From: an uncultured Prevotella sp.
GTDB lineage: Bacteria > Bacteroidota > Bacteroidia > Bacteroidales > Bacteroidaceae
Direction: 5' to 3'
DNA: 12,541 nucleotides
Assembly: GCA_934183135.1 (NCBI GenBank)
Contig: CAKPRX010000064.1
Location: 1 to 12,541, forward strand
Part shown: positions 5,144 to 12,448 of the stretch, in pieces
How the letters are laid out: the number at the start of each line of letters is the position of its first letter
Position numbering within the stretch: position 1 is the first letter of the stretch
Notes under the pieces: generated by a model
Seen by the model: only the letters and a program-made list of their open reading frames with translations
What the model was told of the DNA's origin: nothing
Databases searched by the model: none
Position numbers and translations under genes: made by a program

Positions 5144-5902
5144 TTACTGGTCGCTGTTCTCTACGTAGCCCTGGTATTCGGGCACCAGGCCGTCCATGAT
5201 GGCCCGGTAAGCCTTGTCCATGGTCTGCTTCTCATTCTCTATGCCCTTGCCCGTGGGCCAGATAGGCTCGTGGATGGTCAGCGAGAGCCTGTGCCAGCTC
5301 ACGAAGCGGCCGTCGCGCATGCGGGGCAGCACGTCGAACGACCCGTTGATGGTAAGGGGTACCACGGGCAACTGCAACTCGTCGGCCAGCATGAAGGCGC
5401 CCCTCCTGAACACGCCCATGTGACCCGTAAAGGTGCGCGCGCCCTCGGGAAACACCACTAACGACATCCCCTCGCGCAGGGTAGCCCGTGCCCGGTCGTA
5501 GGTTTCGCGTATCTTGCTCGGCCCGCGCTTGTCCACGAAGATGTGGTGGGCATACTCGCACGCGATACCGACAAAGGGAACCTTGCGCAGGCTGCGTTTC
5601 ATCATCCACTTGAAGTTGCGGTTCAGATAACCATAAATCAGGAAGATGTCGAAGGCTCCCTGGTGGTTGCTCACGAAGACATACGACTGGCCGCGCTGCA
5701 AGTGCTGCCGCCCCTCGACCCTGACAGGCAGCAGGAGCAGGCTCACTACCAGGCGCGACCACCACTTGCCGGGATAGTAGCCCCAGAAATGGCCGTTGCC
5801 CACGATGCACCCGATGATGGTGGTCGCCGATGTGATGACTGATGCCACCGCGAAGAGTGGTAGCACGATGACAAGCTGGTAACAATAGTACAGATACTTC
5901 AT
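5144..5902 (-). CDS. plsC: 1-acyl-sn-glycerol-3-phosphate acyltransferase (PlsC family)
   Basis: Predicted inner-membrane enzyme that adds the second acyl chain to lysophosphatidic acid to give phosphatidic acid, the precursor of phospholipids. At 252 aa it has the usual size. N-terminal hydrophobic segments lie at about residues 8-34 and 47-60. The acyltransferase signature follows in order: NHQGAFD at 79-85 (H80-x4-D85, catalytic pair), the KWMMKRSLRKVPFVG block (98-112), VVFPEGARTFTG with FPEGAR at 151-156 (glycerol-phosphate binding), and LPVVPLTINGS at 178-188. Its ATG overlaps the stop of the upstream metallophosphoesterase as ATGA, pointing to translational coupling. It is the last gene of the operon and is followed by a hairpin. 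A lysolipid or ornithine-lipid acyltransferase of the same family cannot be excluded. Confidence 0.92.
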   Translation of the reverse strand: MKYLYYCYQLVIVLPLFAVASVITSATTIIGCIVGNGHFWGYYPGKWWSRLVVSLLLLPVRVEGRQHLQRGQSYVFVSNHQGAFDIFLIYGYLNRNFKWMMKRSLRKVPFVGIACEYAHHIFVDKRGPSKIRETYDRARATLREGMSLVVFPEGARTFTGHMGVFRRGAFMLADELQLPVVPLTINGSFDVLPRMRDGRFVSWHRLSLTIHEPIWPTGKGIENEKQTMDKAYRAIMDGLVPEYQGYVENSDQ

Positions 5903-7068
5903 TGGTGTCTATGATGTAAGGTGATGAGGGTTACTTCAGGAGCCACGCCGAAGCGGAAAGGAACCACGCCGCCCAGTCCGGCCGACACATAGAGGTAGCG
6001 GCCAGCCTGGTGGTACAGCCCTAAGTCGTGGCGATAGCGTAGCTGGGTGGGGCGCAGGTGGCCTATCTGCAGCTGACCGCCATGCGTATGTCCGCTCAGG
6101 GTGAGCTGGGCCTGGGTAAGGGGCAGTATGGTGCGCGTCCATGACGAGGGGTCGTGCTCGAGCATCACGGTAAACGCCCCGGCGGGTATGCCGGCCATGG
6201 TGGCCCGCGCGTCGGCCAGGGCCGGGAACGGCGGCTCGCCATCGTTCTCCATGCCGGCTACGAATATCGAGTCGGCCCCTATCCGGATGACCCGGTGCTC
6301 ATTGCGCAGCACCTGCCAGCCCATGCGCTGCTGTATCTCTATAGTCTGCCGCCGGTGATAGGCTTTCTCAGAGGCCGAACCGTCGGCATACATGCTGTAA
6401 TCATGGTTGCCCAAGACCGAGTACACGCCATAGCGGGCGTGTAGGCGGCTCAGCAGGGGTGCTACAGGTGTAATCTCGGTAGGGAGGGCGTTCTGGAGGT
6501 CGCCCGCAAAACAGATAATGTCGGCCCGCTGCGCGTTCAGACTGTCGACAGCCCGCCGCAGAATGTCGCGGTGACGGTGTATGTACGTTCCCACGTGGGC
6601 ATCAGAGAAGAGAGCTATGCGGAAACCGTCGAAGCGGCTCGGCAGACGGTCTACATACAAGTCTACATGGCGAACCTCGATATGCGAGAACCCTATGGTA
6701 TAGCCGTAGACGAAGACGAAAAGCTGGGCGCCGCAGAGCAGTATGCCCACCAGTCGCCCCCAGTTCTGGTGGCTGTGCCGCCATCGGCATATCATAGTAC
6801 CCACGGCCGAGCAGAGTACATACAGAAACTTGGGCAGTACGTACACTCCCACCAAGGCTATGTAGAGCCGTATCCAGTAGAAGTCGGTGGGTACAAAGTT
6901 GTGCGTGGTGGCCAGCACCACCGTAAATACGGTCATGGCCAGGCCGGGTAGCAGCCATAGCAGGCGTTCCCACCAGGGGTAACGGCGCCGGCGGACGGAG
7001 TGTAACCACTGATAGACATCGGGCAGCACTATCAGCAGTAGCATCGGTATCAGTATGCGGGCTATCAT
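5899..7068 (-). CDS. Membrane-anchored calcineurin-like metallophosphoesterase
   Basis: Predicted di-metal phosphoesterase of the YaeI/YkuE-like group, attached to the inner membrane. The 389-aa protein has about four hydrophobic helices in the first 125 residues (near 4-20, 34-54, 64-90, 104-124) and then the catalytic domain with all the expected motifs: SDAH (D156, H158), GD at 189-190, GNHD at 220-223, H305 in LEHDP, and GHTH at 326-329. The substrate is not evident; relatives act on lipid-linked or nucleotide phosphates, and the position directly before plsC hints at envelope lipids. The ATG at 7068 is preferred: it begins 4 nt after the pyrC stop and starts directly with the first membrane helix. 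A longer frame back to 7113 would use TTG and overlap pyrC by about 40 bp. Confidence 0.92.
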   Translation of the reverse strand: MIARILIPMLLLIVLPDVYQWLHSVRRRRYPWWERLLWLLPGLAMTVFTVVLATTHNFVPTDFYWIRLYIALVGVYVLPKFLYVLCSAVGTMICRWRHSHQNWGRLVGILLCGAQLFVFVYGYTIGFSHIEVRHVDLYVDRLPSRFDGFRIALFSDAHVGTYIHRHRDILRRAVDSLNAQRADIICFAGDLQNALPTEITPVAPLLSRLHARYGVYSVLGNHDYSMYADGSASEKAYHRRQTIEIQQRMGWQVLRNEHRVIRIGADSIFVAGMENDGEPPFPALADARATMAGIPAGAFTVMLEHDPSSWTRTILPLTQAQLTLSGHTHGGQLQIGHLRPTQLRYRHDLGLYHQAGRYLYVSAGLGGVVPFRFGVAPEVTLITLHHRHQ

Positions 7069-7072
7069 GGGT

Positions 7073-8404
7073 CTATCTGAATAAGATGGCCTCGCCACGA
7101 CTGGCCGCGTCAAACTCGCCTTGGTGGTAGACCAACTGGCCGTTGCACAGTGTGGACTGTACCTGCCAGTCGAACCTGTGCCCCATGAGCGGGCTCCATC
7201 CGCACTTGCTCTGTATCACCTCTGGTGTTACTGTCCAGGGCGAGTGGGGCTTCACAATGGTTATATCGGCCTTGTAGCCCTGGCGGATATAGCCGCGGTC
7301 GCGCACGCAGAACAGCTGGGCAGGGTGGTGGCACATCAGACTGACCACCTGGGCTATGCTGAGCACGCCGCCATCTACCAGCTCGAGCATGGCGGGCAGT
7401 GAGAACTGTATCATGGGCATGCCCGAGGCTGCCCGTGCACATCCGCCCTGCTTGTCGGCTGCCTGGTGAGGGGCATGGTCGGTGGCCACGGTGTAGATGG
7501 CACCGCCGGTAAGCGCCTCTCTCAGAGCGGCGCGGTCGGCAGCGGTCTTCACGGCAGGATTGCACTTGATGAGAGTTCCCAGCGCGGTGTAGTCGGCATC
7601 GGTGAATAGCAGGTGGGCTATCACGGCTTCGGCCGTGATGAGCGGGTCATGGCCAAAGAGGGTCAGCTCGCGGGCCGTAGTAACATGGGCCACGTGCAGG
7701 CGGGTGCCAAACTGTCGGGCCAGGGCTACGGCCTTGGCCGTCGACGCCCAGCATGCCTCGGCGCTACGTATCTGTGGATGAAGGGTTATGGCGGGGTCGG
7801 CCCCGTACTGCTCCTTGGCCTTGGCCATGTTCTGGTTGATGATGGCGGTGTCCTCGCAGTGGGTCATCAGGGGCAAGCCCAACTGGGCGCATCGGTCAAA
7901 AATAGTGGCCAGGGCATCGGCCCCGTCAACCAGCATATTGCCCGTCGAGGCGCCCATGAAGAGCTTGATGCCGGGGATGCGGTGGGCGTCGGCCTGGCTG
8001 TACAGGGCGGTATTGGCAGCCGTGGCCCCTAAGAAGAAACTGTAGTTGACATGGCTCTTGGCGCTGGCCAGGTCGAACTTGGCATCCAGGGCTTCGAGCG
8101 TGGTGGTCTGCGGCACGGTGTTGGGCATGTCGAAGTACGAGGTGACCCCTCCGTAGGCTGCGGCACGGCTCTCGCTCTCGATGTCGGCCTTCTGGGTGAG
8201 TCCCGGCTCTCTGAAATGGACGTGCTCGTCTATCACGCCTGGCAATACGAAACATCCCGTGGCATCTATCACATCTGTATAGGTGCCACGGGGTGCTTCG
8301 CCGTCTCTGAATATCTCTGTTATCCGGTCTCTGTCAATGAGCAGCGAGCCGCAGAACGTGTTGCCCTCATTGACGATGGTTCCTCCAAAAATGAGTGTTG
8401 ACAT
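7073..8404 (-). CDS. pyrC: Dihydroorotase
   Basis: Cytoplasmic zinc amidohydrolase of pyrimidine synthesis, converting carbamoyl-aspartate to dihydroorotate. The 443-aa length and motifs fit the class I (multifunctional-type) dihydroorotase: HVHFREPG at 61-68 with metal ligands H61 and H63 and substrate-binding R65, DMPNTVPQT at 92-100, K147 in GIKLFMGAS (possible carboxylated Lys), THCED with H182, HVAHVTT with H240, and ATDHAPH with catalytic D309. The usual hydantoinase-fold N- and C-terminal beta segments are present (MSTLIFGGTIVNEG; YKADITIVKP). It starts 9 nt after the upstream lipoprotein gene and ends 4 nt before the metallophosphoesterase start, so it is an internal operon gene. All key residues are present and an active enzyme is expected. 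Confidence 0.96.
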   Translation of the reverse strand: MSTLIFGGTIVNEGNTFCGSLLIDRDRITEIFRDGEAPRGTYTDVIDATGCFVLPGVIDEHVHFREPGLTQKADIESESRAAAYGGVTSYFDMPNTVPQTTTLEALDAKFDLASAKSHVNYSFFLGATAANTALYSQADAHRIPGIKLFMGASTGNMLVDGADALATIFDRCAQLGLPLMTHCEDTAIINQNMAKAKEQYGADPAITLHPQIRSAEACWASTAKAVALARQFGTRLHVAHVTTARELTLFGHDPLITAEAVIAHLLFTDADYTALGTLIKCNPAVKTAADRAALREALTGGAIYTVATDHAPHQAADKQGGCARAASGMPMIQFSLPAMLELVDGGVLSIAQVVSLMCHHPAQLFCVRDRGYIRQGYKADITIVKPHSPWTVTPEVIQSKCGWSPLMGHRFDWQVQSTLCNGQLVYHQGEFDAASRGEAILFR

Positions 8405-8413
8405 AGGTGCTTG

Positions 8414-9193
8414 TTATTTGCCTTCCCCCGGCTGTGCCAGTTCGTTGGGCGTGGGCGCAGCTTGTATAGGCTGCTGCGGAGCCTGTACCGGCATCTCTTT
8501 CATGCCTGTCATAATCTGCTGGTTCTCCTGAGCCTTGGCATAGTAGTCCTTAACGTAGGGGTCGTTCTTGAACTTGTCGGTGGCCTTGCTCATAATGTCC
8601 TCGATCCAAGGGTCAAGGATGGGGTACTCGTTGCCAATGGTAACCATGAAGAACACGCCAGGCCCGAGGACGTTGTCGAAGTTGTCGGTAACGAAGTTGG
8701 TAACCAGCCGGTCTTCCTCTTGGGTCAGGCTCTCGGCCCTGGCGTTGAGCTGGGCGTTGACCACGCTCATGTCGTTGCCGTTCATAATGGCCTGGTCATG
8801 GCGGTGAACCAAGTCGGCCTGCTGATTTTTGATCTGGTTGTATTTCTTGACAAACTGGAAGAGCTTGTCGTTGAGCGGGGTGCCGCTCACCACCTGCTGG
8901 GTGTTGTCTATCTTGATGGTAATGTCGCCTGCTTCGAGTACGATGGGCATTACACTTTCGTCATCCATAAAGATGTTGGCCATGCGGACGGTGTCTACCG
9001 TTCCGGTGAATGAGAACTTGCCGTGAACGACATCACAGGAGTCCATATTCTTGAACTCGTTGTTGGCAAGTACCTTCAGGTATAGTTTACGGCCATCCAG
9101 GGTAGATATATTAGAGGTTCCCTGGATGTCAAACGAACTCGCACATGATGTAAGCGTCAACAGAGCGATAAAGGTGTATAAGACTTTATTCAT
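8414..9193 (-). CDS. DUF4369-like lipoprotein
   Basis: A 259-aa lipoprotein. The signal sequence MNKVLYTFIALLTLTSC has a lipobox ending at Cys17, so it should be acylated and held in a membrane facing the periplasm or the surface. Residues about 20-105 (FDIQGTSNISTLDGRKLYLK, VVHGKFSFTGTVDT, MPIVLEAGDITIKID, VSGTPLNDKL) match the beta-rich DUF4369 pattern of Bacteroidetes. In many relatives this domain precedes a thioredoxin/AhpC domain. Here no CxxC is seen; instead there is a mostly helical segment (110-225, with coiled-coil-like EEDRL and QIKNQQADL stretches) and a Pro/Gln/Ala-rich tail (PVQAPQQPIQAAPTPNELAQ). It is the first gene of the pyrC-plsC run and has its own -7 box. Its function is unknown. 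Confidence 0.85.
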   Translation of the reverse strand: MNKVLYTFIALLTLTSCASSFDIQGTSNISTLDGRKLYLKVLANNEFKNMDSCDVVHGKFSFTGTVDTVRMANIFMDDESVMPIVLEAGDITIKIDNTQQVVSGTPLNDKLFQFVKKYNQIKNQQADLVHRHDQAIMNGNDMSVVNAQLNARAESLTQEEDRLVTNFVTDNFDNVLGPGVFFMVTIGNEYPILDPWIEDIMSKATDKFKNDPYVKDYYAKAQENQQIMTGMKEMPVQAPQQPIQAAPTPNELAQPGEGK

Positions 9194-9290
9194 AAATAGC
9201 TTTTAGTTCATTTTTTATTACCGACATAGCCTGCCGGGAGCGTGGTCAGCCTGGTTGCCGTGGCAATGCGGGGCTGTACCGTAAGCACTA

Positions 9291-9298
9291 CAAAGATA
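9291..9298 (-). promoter_or_regulatory. Probable -7 box for the lipoprotein-pyrC-plsC operon
   Basis: TATCTTTG on the minus strand matches TAnnTTTG. No clear TTTG was found 19-20 nt upstream, so the -33 element is weak or absent. The implied leader is about 90 nt and includes a small TTGCC/GGCAA hairpin. The remaining part of 9194-9357 shows nothing else, and no good terminator follows the upstream membrane-protein gene, so readthrough into this operon is possible. Confidence 0.5.
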
Positions 9299-9357
9299 AC
9301 ACGGATTGCCGAACTACCGCTGTTTTTTCATTCAATTTAAATGATGAGTACCTACTT

Positions 9358-9786
9358 TTAAGTATTTTTTAATTTCTTCAACTCTGCGTCAAGCCGATGG
9401 GTGGTGTATAGCTCTAACAGCGCCGCTATGAGCAGCAGTATGACCCACTTGTTGTACACATATTGTATATAGGTGTAGTAACCGGCTCCGTCCTTGCTGT
9501 CAAACAGGGGCAGAATGATGTTGTAAACAGAGTCGACCATGAGCATGCCGGATATAATGAAGCATATATCGGCGAAGTTCTGTATGCGCTTGAGCCGGCG
9601 GATGGCCAGCTCGCGGCCCTCGTAGGTCTGCATCATCTGCATGACGGCAAACAGGCAGGCACCGACCAGGAAGAGCCAGCACACGACCTCGCGTGCCAGC
9701 AGGAAGCAGTAACATCCGGCGCCGACGACCATCATTAGGCCGCCGATGAGGTACAGGGCGTTCTGCCAGTTATTGAGTTTTTTCAT
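9358..9786 (-). CDS. Four-helix membrane protein next to DivIC, function unknown
   Basis: A 142-aa predicted inner-membrane protein with hydrophobic helices near residues 8-30, 35-52, 68-92 and 113-128, a basic loop after helix 2 (GRELAIRRLKRIQN) and a charged C-terminal tail (HRLDAELKKLKN). I do not recognise a characterised family; small proteins of this shape accompany divIC in Bacteroidales. The ATG at 9786 (MKKLNNWQNALYLIGG) is preferred; it overlaps the divIC end by 17 nt. ATGs at 9789 and 9810 are also possible, and a longer frame back to 9822 would need TTG. The overlap suggests translational coupling with divIC, and a role at the division site or in the envelope is only an inference. 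Confidence 0.8.
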   Translation of the reverse strand: MKKLNNWQNALYLIGGLMMVVGAGCYCFLLAREVVCWLFLVGACLFAVMQMMQTYEGRELAIRRLKRIQNFADICFIISGMLMVDSVYNIILPLFDSKDGAGYYTYIQYVYNKWVILLLIAALLELYTTHRLDAELKKLKNT

Positions 9787-10105
9787 CATCGTTAATGGGT
9801 TTCTCGTCATCGCTAAGTACAAAAATGTCCTCGTTGTCGGTCTTCATAAAATAACGTTCGCGGGCCACTTTCTCGATGGCTTTAGGGTTCTGTCTCAGTT
9901 CTTTCAGTTTTTTCGCATCGTGCTCGTTCTGGGCGTTGTACTTGTCTATCTCGTCCTCCAGGTCGTCAATCTGCAGGCTATACTGTATGCGCTTCCTGAA
10001 GCTGTTGTCGCCTAACACGCCAACCATCAGGATGCCGAGTACCACTACGATAAGGTACTTGTAGTGGCTCAGTAGATTGCCTATAACTTGTCTGCGAAAA
10101 ACCAT
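9770..10105 (-). CDS. Septum formation protein, DivIC/FtsB family
   Basis: A bitopic cell-division protein that, in characterised bacteria, forms a complex with FtsL and FtsQ/DivIB to activate septal peptidoglycan synthesis. The 111-aa protein has a short basic cytoplasmic start (MVFRRQVIGNLLSHYK), one membrane helix at about 17-33, a periplasmic coiled coil at about 40-72 (QIDDLEDEIDKYNAQNEHDA), and the family block EKVARERYFMK at 78-88 followed by EDIFVL. The acidic tail DDEKPINDDEKTQ is hydrophilic. The ATG at 10105 is chosen: the longer frame to 10126 would start with TTG inside the predicted -7 box. It is the first gene of a two-gene unit and is divergent from dnaX. Confidence 0.92.
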   Translation of the reverse strand: MVFRRQVIGNLLSHYKYLIVVVLGILMVGVLGDNSFRKRIQYSLQIDDLEDEIDKYNAQNEHDAKKLKELRQNPKAIEKVARERYFMKTDNEDIFVLSDDEKPINDDEKTQ

Positions 10106-10123
10106 AATCTGTAATTCTGTTTG

Positions 10124-10131
10124 CAAAAATA
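10124..10131 (-). promoter_or_regulatory. -7 box of the divIC promoter
   Basis: TATTTTTG on the minus strand matches TAnnTTTG. It lies 18 bp before the ATG, so the leader would be only about a dozen nucleotides. No convincing -33 TTTG is seen. It is close to the oppositely oriented dnaX promoter. Confidence 0.55.
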
Positions 10132-10141
10132 ATCAATATAA

Positions 10142-10172
10142 TTGAAATTTTCGACTTTTTTAGTTACTTTTG
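10142..10172 (+). promoter_or_regulatory. Promoter of dnaX
   Basis: TTG at 10142-10144 and TACTTTTG at 10165-10172 (TAnnTTTG) are spaced by 20 nt. Transcription would start near 10178, giving an unusually long leader of about 135 nt before the dnaX ATG. Confidence 0.65.
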
Positions 10173-10192
10173 CATAAAGGAGAACTTTTCTT

Positions 10193-10282
10193 GACCGCCC
10201 GGGCGGAAGCCGGATAACGGCGGGCGCCACCCTGAGGGCTGCCACGTGACAAATAACTGTGAGCAGAGAGCCCGCAACGGTC
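10193..10282 (+). other. GC-rich, potentially structured dnaX leader
   Basis: Nested complementary segments occur in the leader: GACCG (10193-10197) with CGGTC (10278-10282), and inside these GCGGGC (10220-10225) with GCCCGC (10270-10275). A 12-bp palindrome CCGCCCGGGCGG sits at 10195-10206 and CCCT/AGGG near 10230. No known riboswitch or leader family was recognised. The structure is inferred from complementarity alone. Confidence 0.35.
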
Positions 10283-10312
10283 AGACAGATACACATTATT
10301 ATATATATAGGT

Positions 10313-12094
10313 ATGGAAGAATACATTGTATCGGCAAGAAAGTACAGGCCCATGACCTTTGACTCGGTTGTGGGTCAGTCGGCCCTCACCACCACGCTGA
10401 AGAACGCGGTGCGTAGTGGAAAACTTGCTCACGCCTACCTCTTCTGCGGTCCACGCGGTGTAGGCAAAACCACCTGTGCGCGTATATTCGCCAAGGCCAT
10501 TAACTGTATGCACCCCACGGCCGACGGCGAGGCTTGTAACGAGTGCGAGAGCTGCCGGGCGTTTAACGAGCAGCGGTCGTACAACATCTTCGAGCTTGAC
10601 GCGGCCAGCAACAACTCGGTCGAGAATATCAAGGCGCTCATGGAGCAGACCCGTATAGCCCCTCAGGTGGGTCGCTATAAGGTGTTTATCATCGACGAGG
10701 TTCACATGCTGTCCACGGCGGCGTTCAACGCCTTTCTGAAAACCCTGGAGGAACCGCCAGCCCATGTCATCTTTATCCTGGCCACGACCGAAAAGCACAA
10801 GATACTGCCCACCATCATCAGCCGGTGCCAGATTTACGACTTCGAGCGTATGACGGTGCCCGGTATCGTAAACCATCTGCGGATGGTGGCCGAGAAGGAG
10901 GGCATCAAGGCCGAGGACGAGGCGCTGCACATGATAGCCGAGAAGGCCGACGGCGGCATGCGCGACGCGCTGTCTATCTTTGACCAGGCCGCCAGCTTCA
11001 GCCAGGGCGACATAACCTACAAGAAGGTGCTCGAGGACCTGAATATCCTGGACAGTGACTACTACTTCAACATAGTGGACCTGGCCCTGGAGAACAAGGT
11101 GGCCGATATCATGGTGCTGTTTAACCAGATACTGGCCAAGGGTTTTGACAGCGGACTGCTCATCACTGGGCTGGCCAGCCATGTACGCAATGTGCTCATG
11201 GCGCGCGACCCGGCCACGCTGCCGCTCCTCGAGGTGAGCCGCCAACAGCAGGAACGCTATGCTGCCCAGGCCCAGAAGTGTACGATACCCTTCCTCTACA
11301 GGGCGCTCCGCATACTCAACCAGTGTGATGTCAACTACCGTCAGAGCAGCAACAAGCGGCTGCTGGCCGAGCTGACGCTGATAGAGGTGGCGCAGATAAC
11401 ACAGCCCGACGACACGCCTGCCGCGGGGCGTAGCCCTAAGCGATTGAAATCCCTGTTTCAGCATATTACAGCTTCGCAGCCTAAAACGGCCAAGCAGGTG
11501 GCCGTGGCTGAGAAACCTGTGGCCCGCCCGTCAAAGGCGGCGGCCCACAGGGAGCCTGTACAGCCTTTGACAAGCACCCCCGAGCCGGCCCCGGCTCCTA
11601 AGATACCGGTTAAGGGCATACGCCTGCACTCCTCTCTGTCGTTTGGGTCTATCCTCAAAGGCAAGCAGCAGGCTCCGGGCCAGGCGGCCGACGAGCCTAT
11701 AGCCGAGCTGAGTGCCCCCGAGACAGCGCCCGCCGAATTTGACGAAGGGCAGCTGAGCCTGGAGTGGCGCAGTATGTGCAACCGCATGCCGCCGGCCATG
11801 CGTGGACTGGCCATGCGGCTCAAGAACATCGAGCCGAGAATCCTCGCTTATCCCGCGGTAGAGGTGGTGGCCGACAATTATATCCTGGGCAGGCAGATAG
11901 CCGACATCAAGGGCCGTATCGAGCGCACGCTGCAGATAGCGCTGGCCAATGACCAGCTGACGCTTGCCGTACGGGTGGCCGCACCTGCCGAGAAGAAACG
12001 TATTCCCACTAAGGGCGAGGTGCTGGACACCATGCGCAGGGCCAACCCGGCCATAGACAAGCTTGTAGACCGCCTGGGCCTCACCATCGTCTAA
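10313..12094 (+). CDS. dnaX: DNA polymerase III subunits gamma/tau (clamp-loader ATPase)
   Basis: Clamp-loader AAA+ ATPase that opens and loads the sliding beta clamp and links the polymerases at the fork. The 593-aa protein shows Walker A GPRGVGKTT at 46-54, a zinc finger with Cys 65, 75, 78 and 81, Walker B FIIDEVHM at 125-132, sensor 1 ILATTEK at 155-161, the SRC arginine finger motif at 170-172, and sensor 2 GGMRDAL at 214-220. Domain III spans about 235-360. A low-complexity Ala/Pro/Lys linker covers about 385-475, and a C-terminal tau-type domain follows (EWRSMCNRMPP to LGLTIV). I saw no A-rich slippery heptamer, so a short gamma form by frameshifting is not indicated. The ATG at 10313 begins the conserved MEEYIVSARKYRPMTFDSVVGQ; an in-frame GTG at 10259 adds nothing family-like. 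Confidence 0.97.
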   Translation: MEEYIVSARKYRPMTFDSVVGQSALTTTLKNAVRSGKLAHAYLFCGPRGVGKTTCARIFAKAINCMHPTADGEACNECESCRAFNEQRSYNIFELDAASNNSVENIKALMEQTRIAPQVGRYKVFIIDEVHMLSTAAFNAFLKTLEEPPAHVIFILATTEKHKILPTIISRCQIYDFERMTVPGIVNHLRMVAEKEGIKAEDEALHMIAEKADGGMRDALSIFDQAASFSQGDITYKKVLEDLNILDSDYYFNIVDLALENKVADIMVLFNQILAKGFDSGLLITGLASHVRNVLMARDPATLPLLEVSRQQQERYAAQAQKCTIPFLYRALRILNQCDVNYRQSSNKRLLAELTLIEVAQITQPDDTPAAGRSPKRLKSLFQHITASQPKTAKQVAVAEKPVARPSKAAAHREPVQPLTSTPEPAPAPKIPVKGIRLHSSLSFGSILKGKQQAPGQAADEPIAELSAPETAPAEFDEGQLSLEWRSMCNRMPPAMRGLAMRLKNIEPRILAYPAVEVVADNYILGRQIADIKGRIERTLQIALANDQLTLAVRVAAPAEKKRIPTKGEVLDTMRRANPAIDKLVDRLGLTIV

Positions 12095-12120
12095 GCGGCC
12101 GGCGGGATAGGGTGGTGCGC

Positions 12121-12145
12121 GCGAGCGGTGGCCCGAACCGCTCGC
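12121..12145 (+). other. Hairpin downstream of dnaX
   Basis: GCGAGCGGT (12121-12129) and ACCGCTCGC (12137-12145) form a perfect 9-bp stem with a 7-nt loop, 27 bp after the dnaX stop. A G run follows, not a T run, so it may be a 3'-end stabiliser instead of a true terminator. The rest of 12146-12254 is GC-rich and shows no supported gene. Confidence 0.4.
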
Positions 12146-12254
12146 CACGGGGGGGCGGCGGCCCGGCTCTCTCCTGCCGTGTCGCGCGGGGCTTGGGTCT
12201 CCGCCATGAGTGTCATGGCCCCCATCAACGTTATAGCCGTGGCATAAACCATAG

Positions 12255-12448
12255 AAAAACCTTTACACACGGCTGTATATTTATGCAAAAGTCGAGGCGT
12301 TTTTGTATAAATATACAGCCGTAACAGCCGCTTTACGGGGCATATTTTCCAGAAAATTTCGACAAACCAGGACGGTTTTTGGGGTCATCGGGGCCGTTTC
12401 GGGCCATTGCGAGGGCCGCAAAAGTAACAGCCTTTTACAAAATGGGGA
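12255..12448 (+). repeat. Dispersed ~195-bp element, copy 2 (inverted relative to copy 1)
   Basis: Aligns with the reverse complement of 3102-3296 over its full length, about 80% identical by eye. It begins AAAAACCTTTACACAC (12255-12270), carries a hairpin with 22-nt arms (12269-12290 with 12301-12322, one G-T pair) and a loop sharing CGAGGC with copy 1, and ends GAGGGCCGC, A5, GTAAC, then TTTTACAAAA and GGGG. At the stem base the pair is G-C where copy 1 has A-T, a compensatory change. On the minus strand the box corresponding to TACTTTTG has one extra T here, a poorer -7 match than in copy 1. It starts 160 bp beyond dnaX. Confidence 0.8.

Noticed and set aside
7069..7113. Longer start for the metallophosphoesterase
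   Set aside because: It would begin with TTG inside pyrC; the ATG at 7068 directly follows the pyrC stop and starts the first membrane helix.
8411..9013. 200-codon open frame on the plus strand
   Set aside because: Antisense to the lipoprotein gene, whose lipobox and domain pattern are convincing.
10259..10312. Upstream GTG start for dnaX
   Set aside because: The added 18 residues do not resemble DnaX; the ATG at 10313 starts the conserved N-terminus.
10173..10312. Known riboswitch (TPP, cobalamin) or SRP RNA in the dnaX leader
   Set aside because: Some short strings recall them, but the conserved cores of these families are missing.
10160..11464. 434-codon open frame on the minus strand
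   Set aside because: Antisense to dnaX and across the dnaX promoter; low-information Gly/Arg/Leu/Val-rich sequence without motifs.
10313..12094. Programmed frameshift for a gamma form of DnaX
   Set aside because: No slippery A-rich heptamer with a following hairpin was found near the domain III/IV border.
12091..12288. 65-codon frame on the minus strand between dnaX and copy 2
   Set aside because: Part looks hydrophobic (MVYATAITLMGAMTLMAE) but it begins inside the repeat hairpin, has no ribosome binding context and ends overlapping dnaX.
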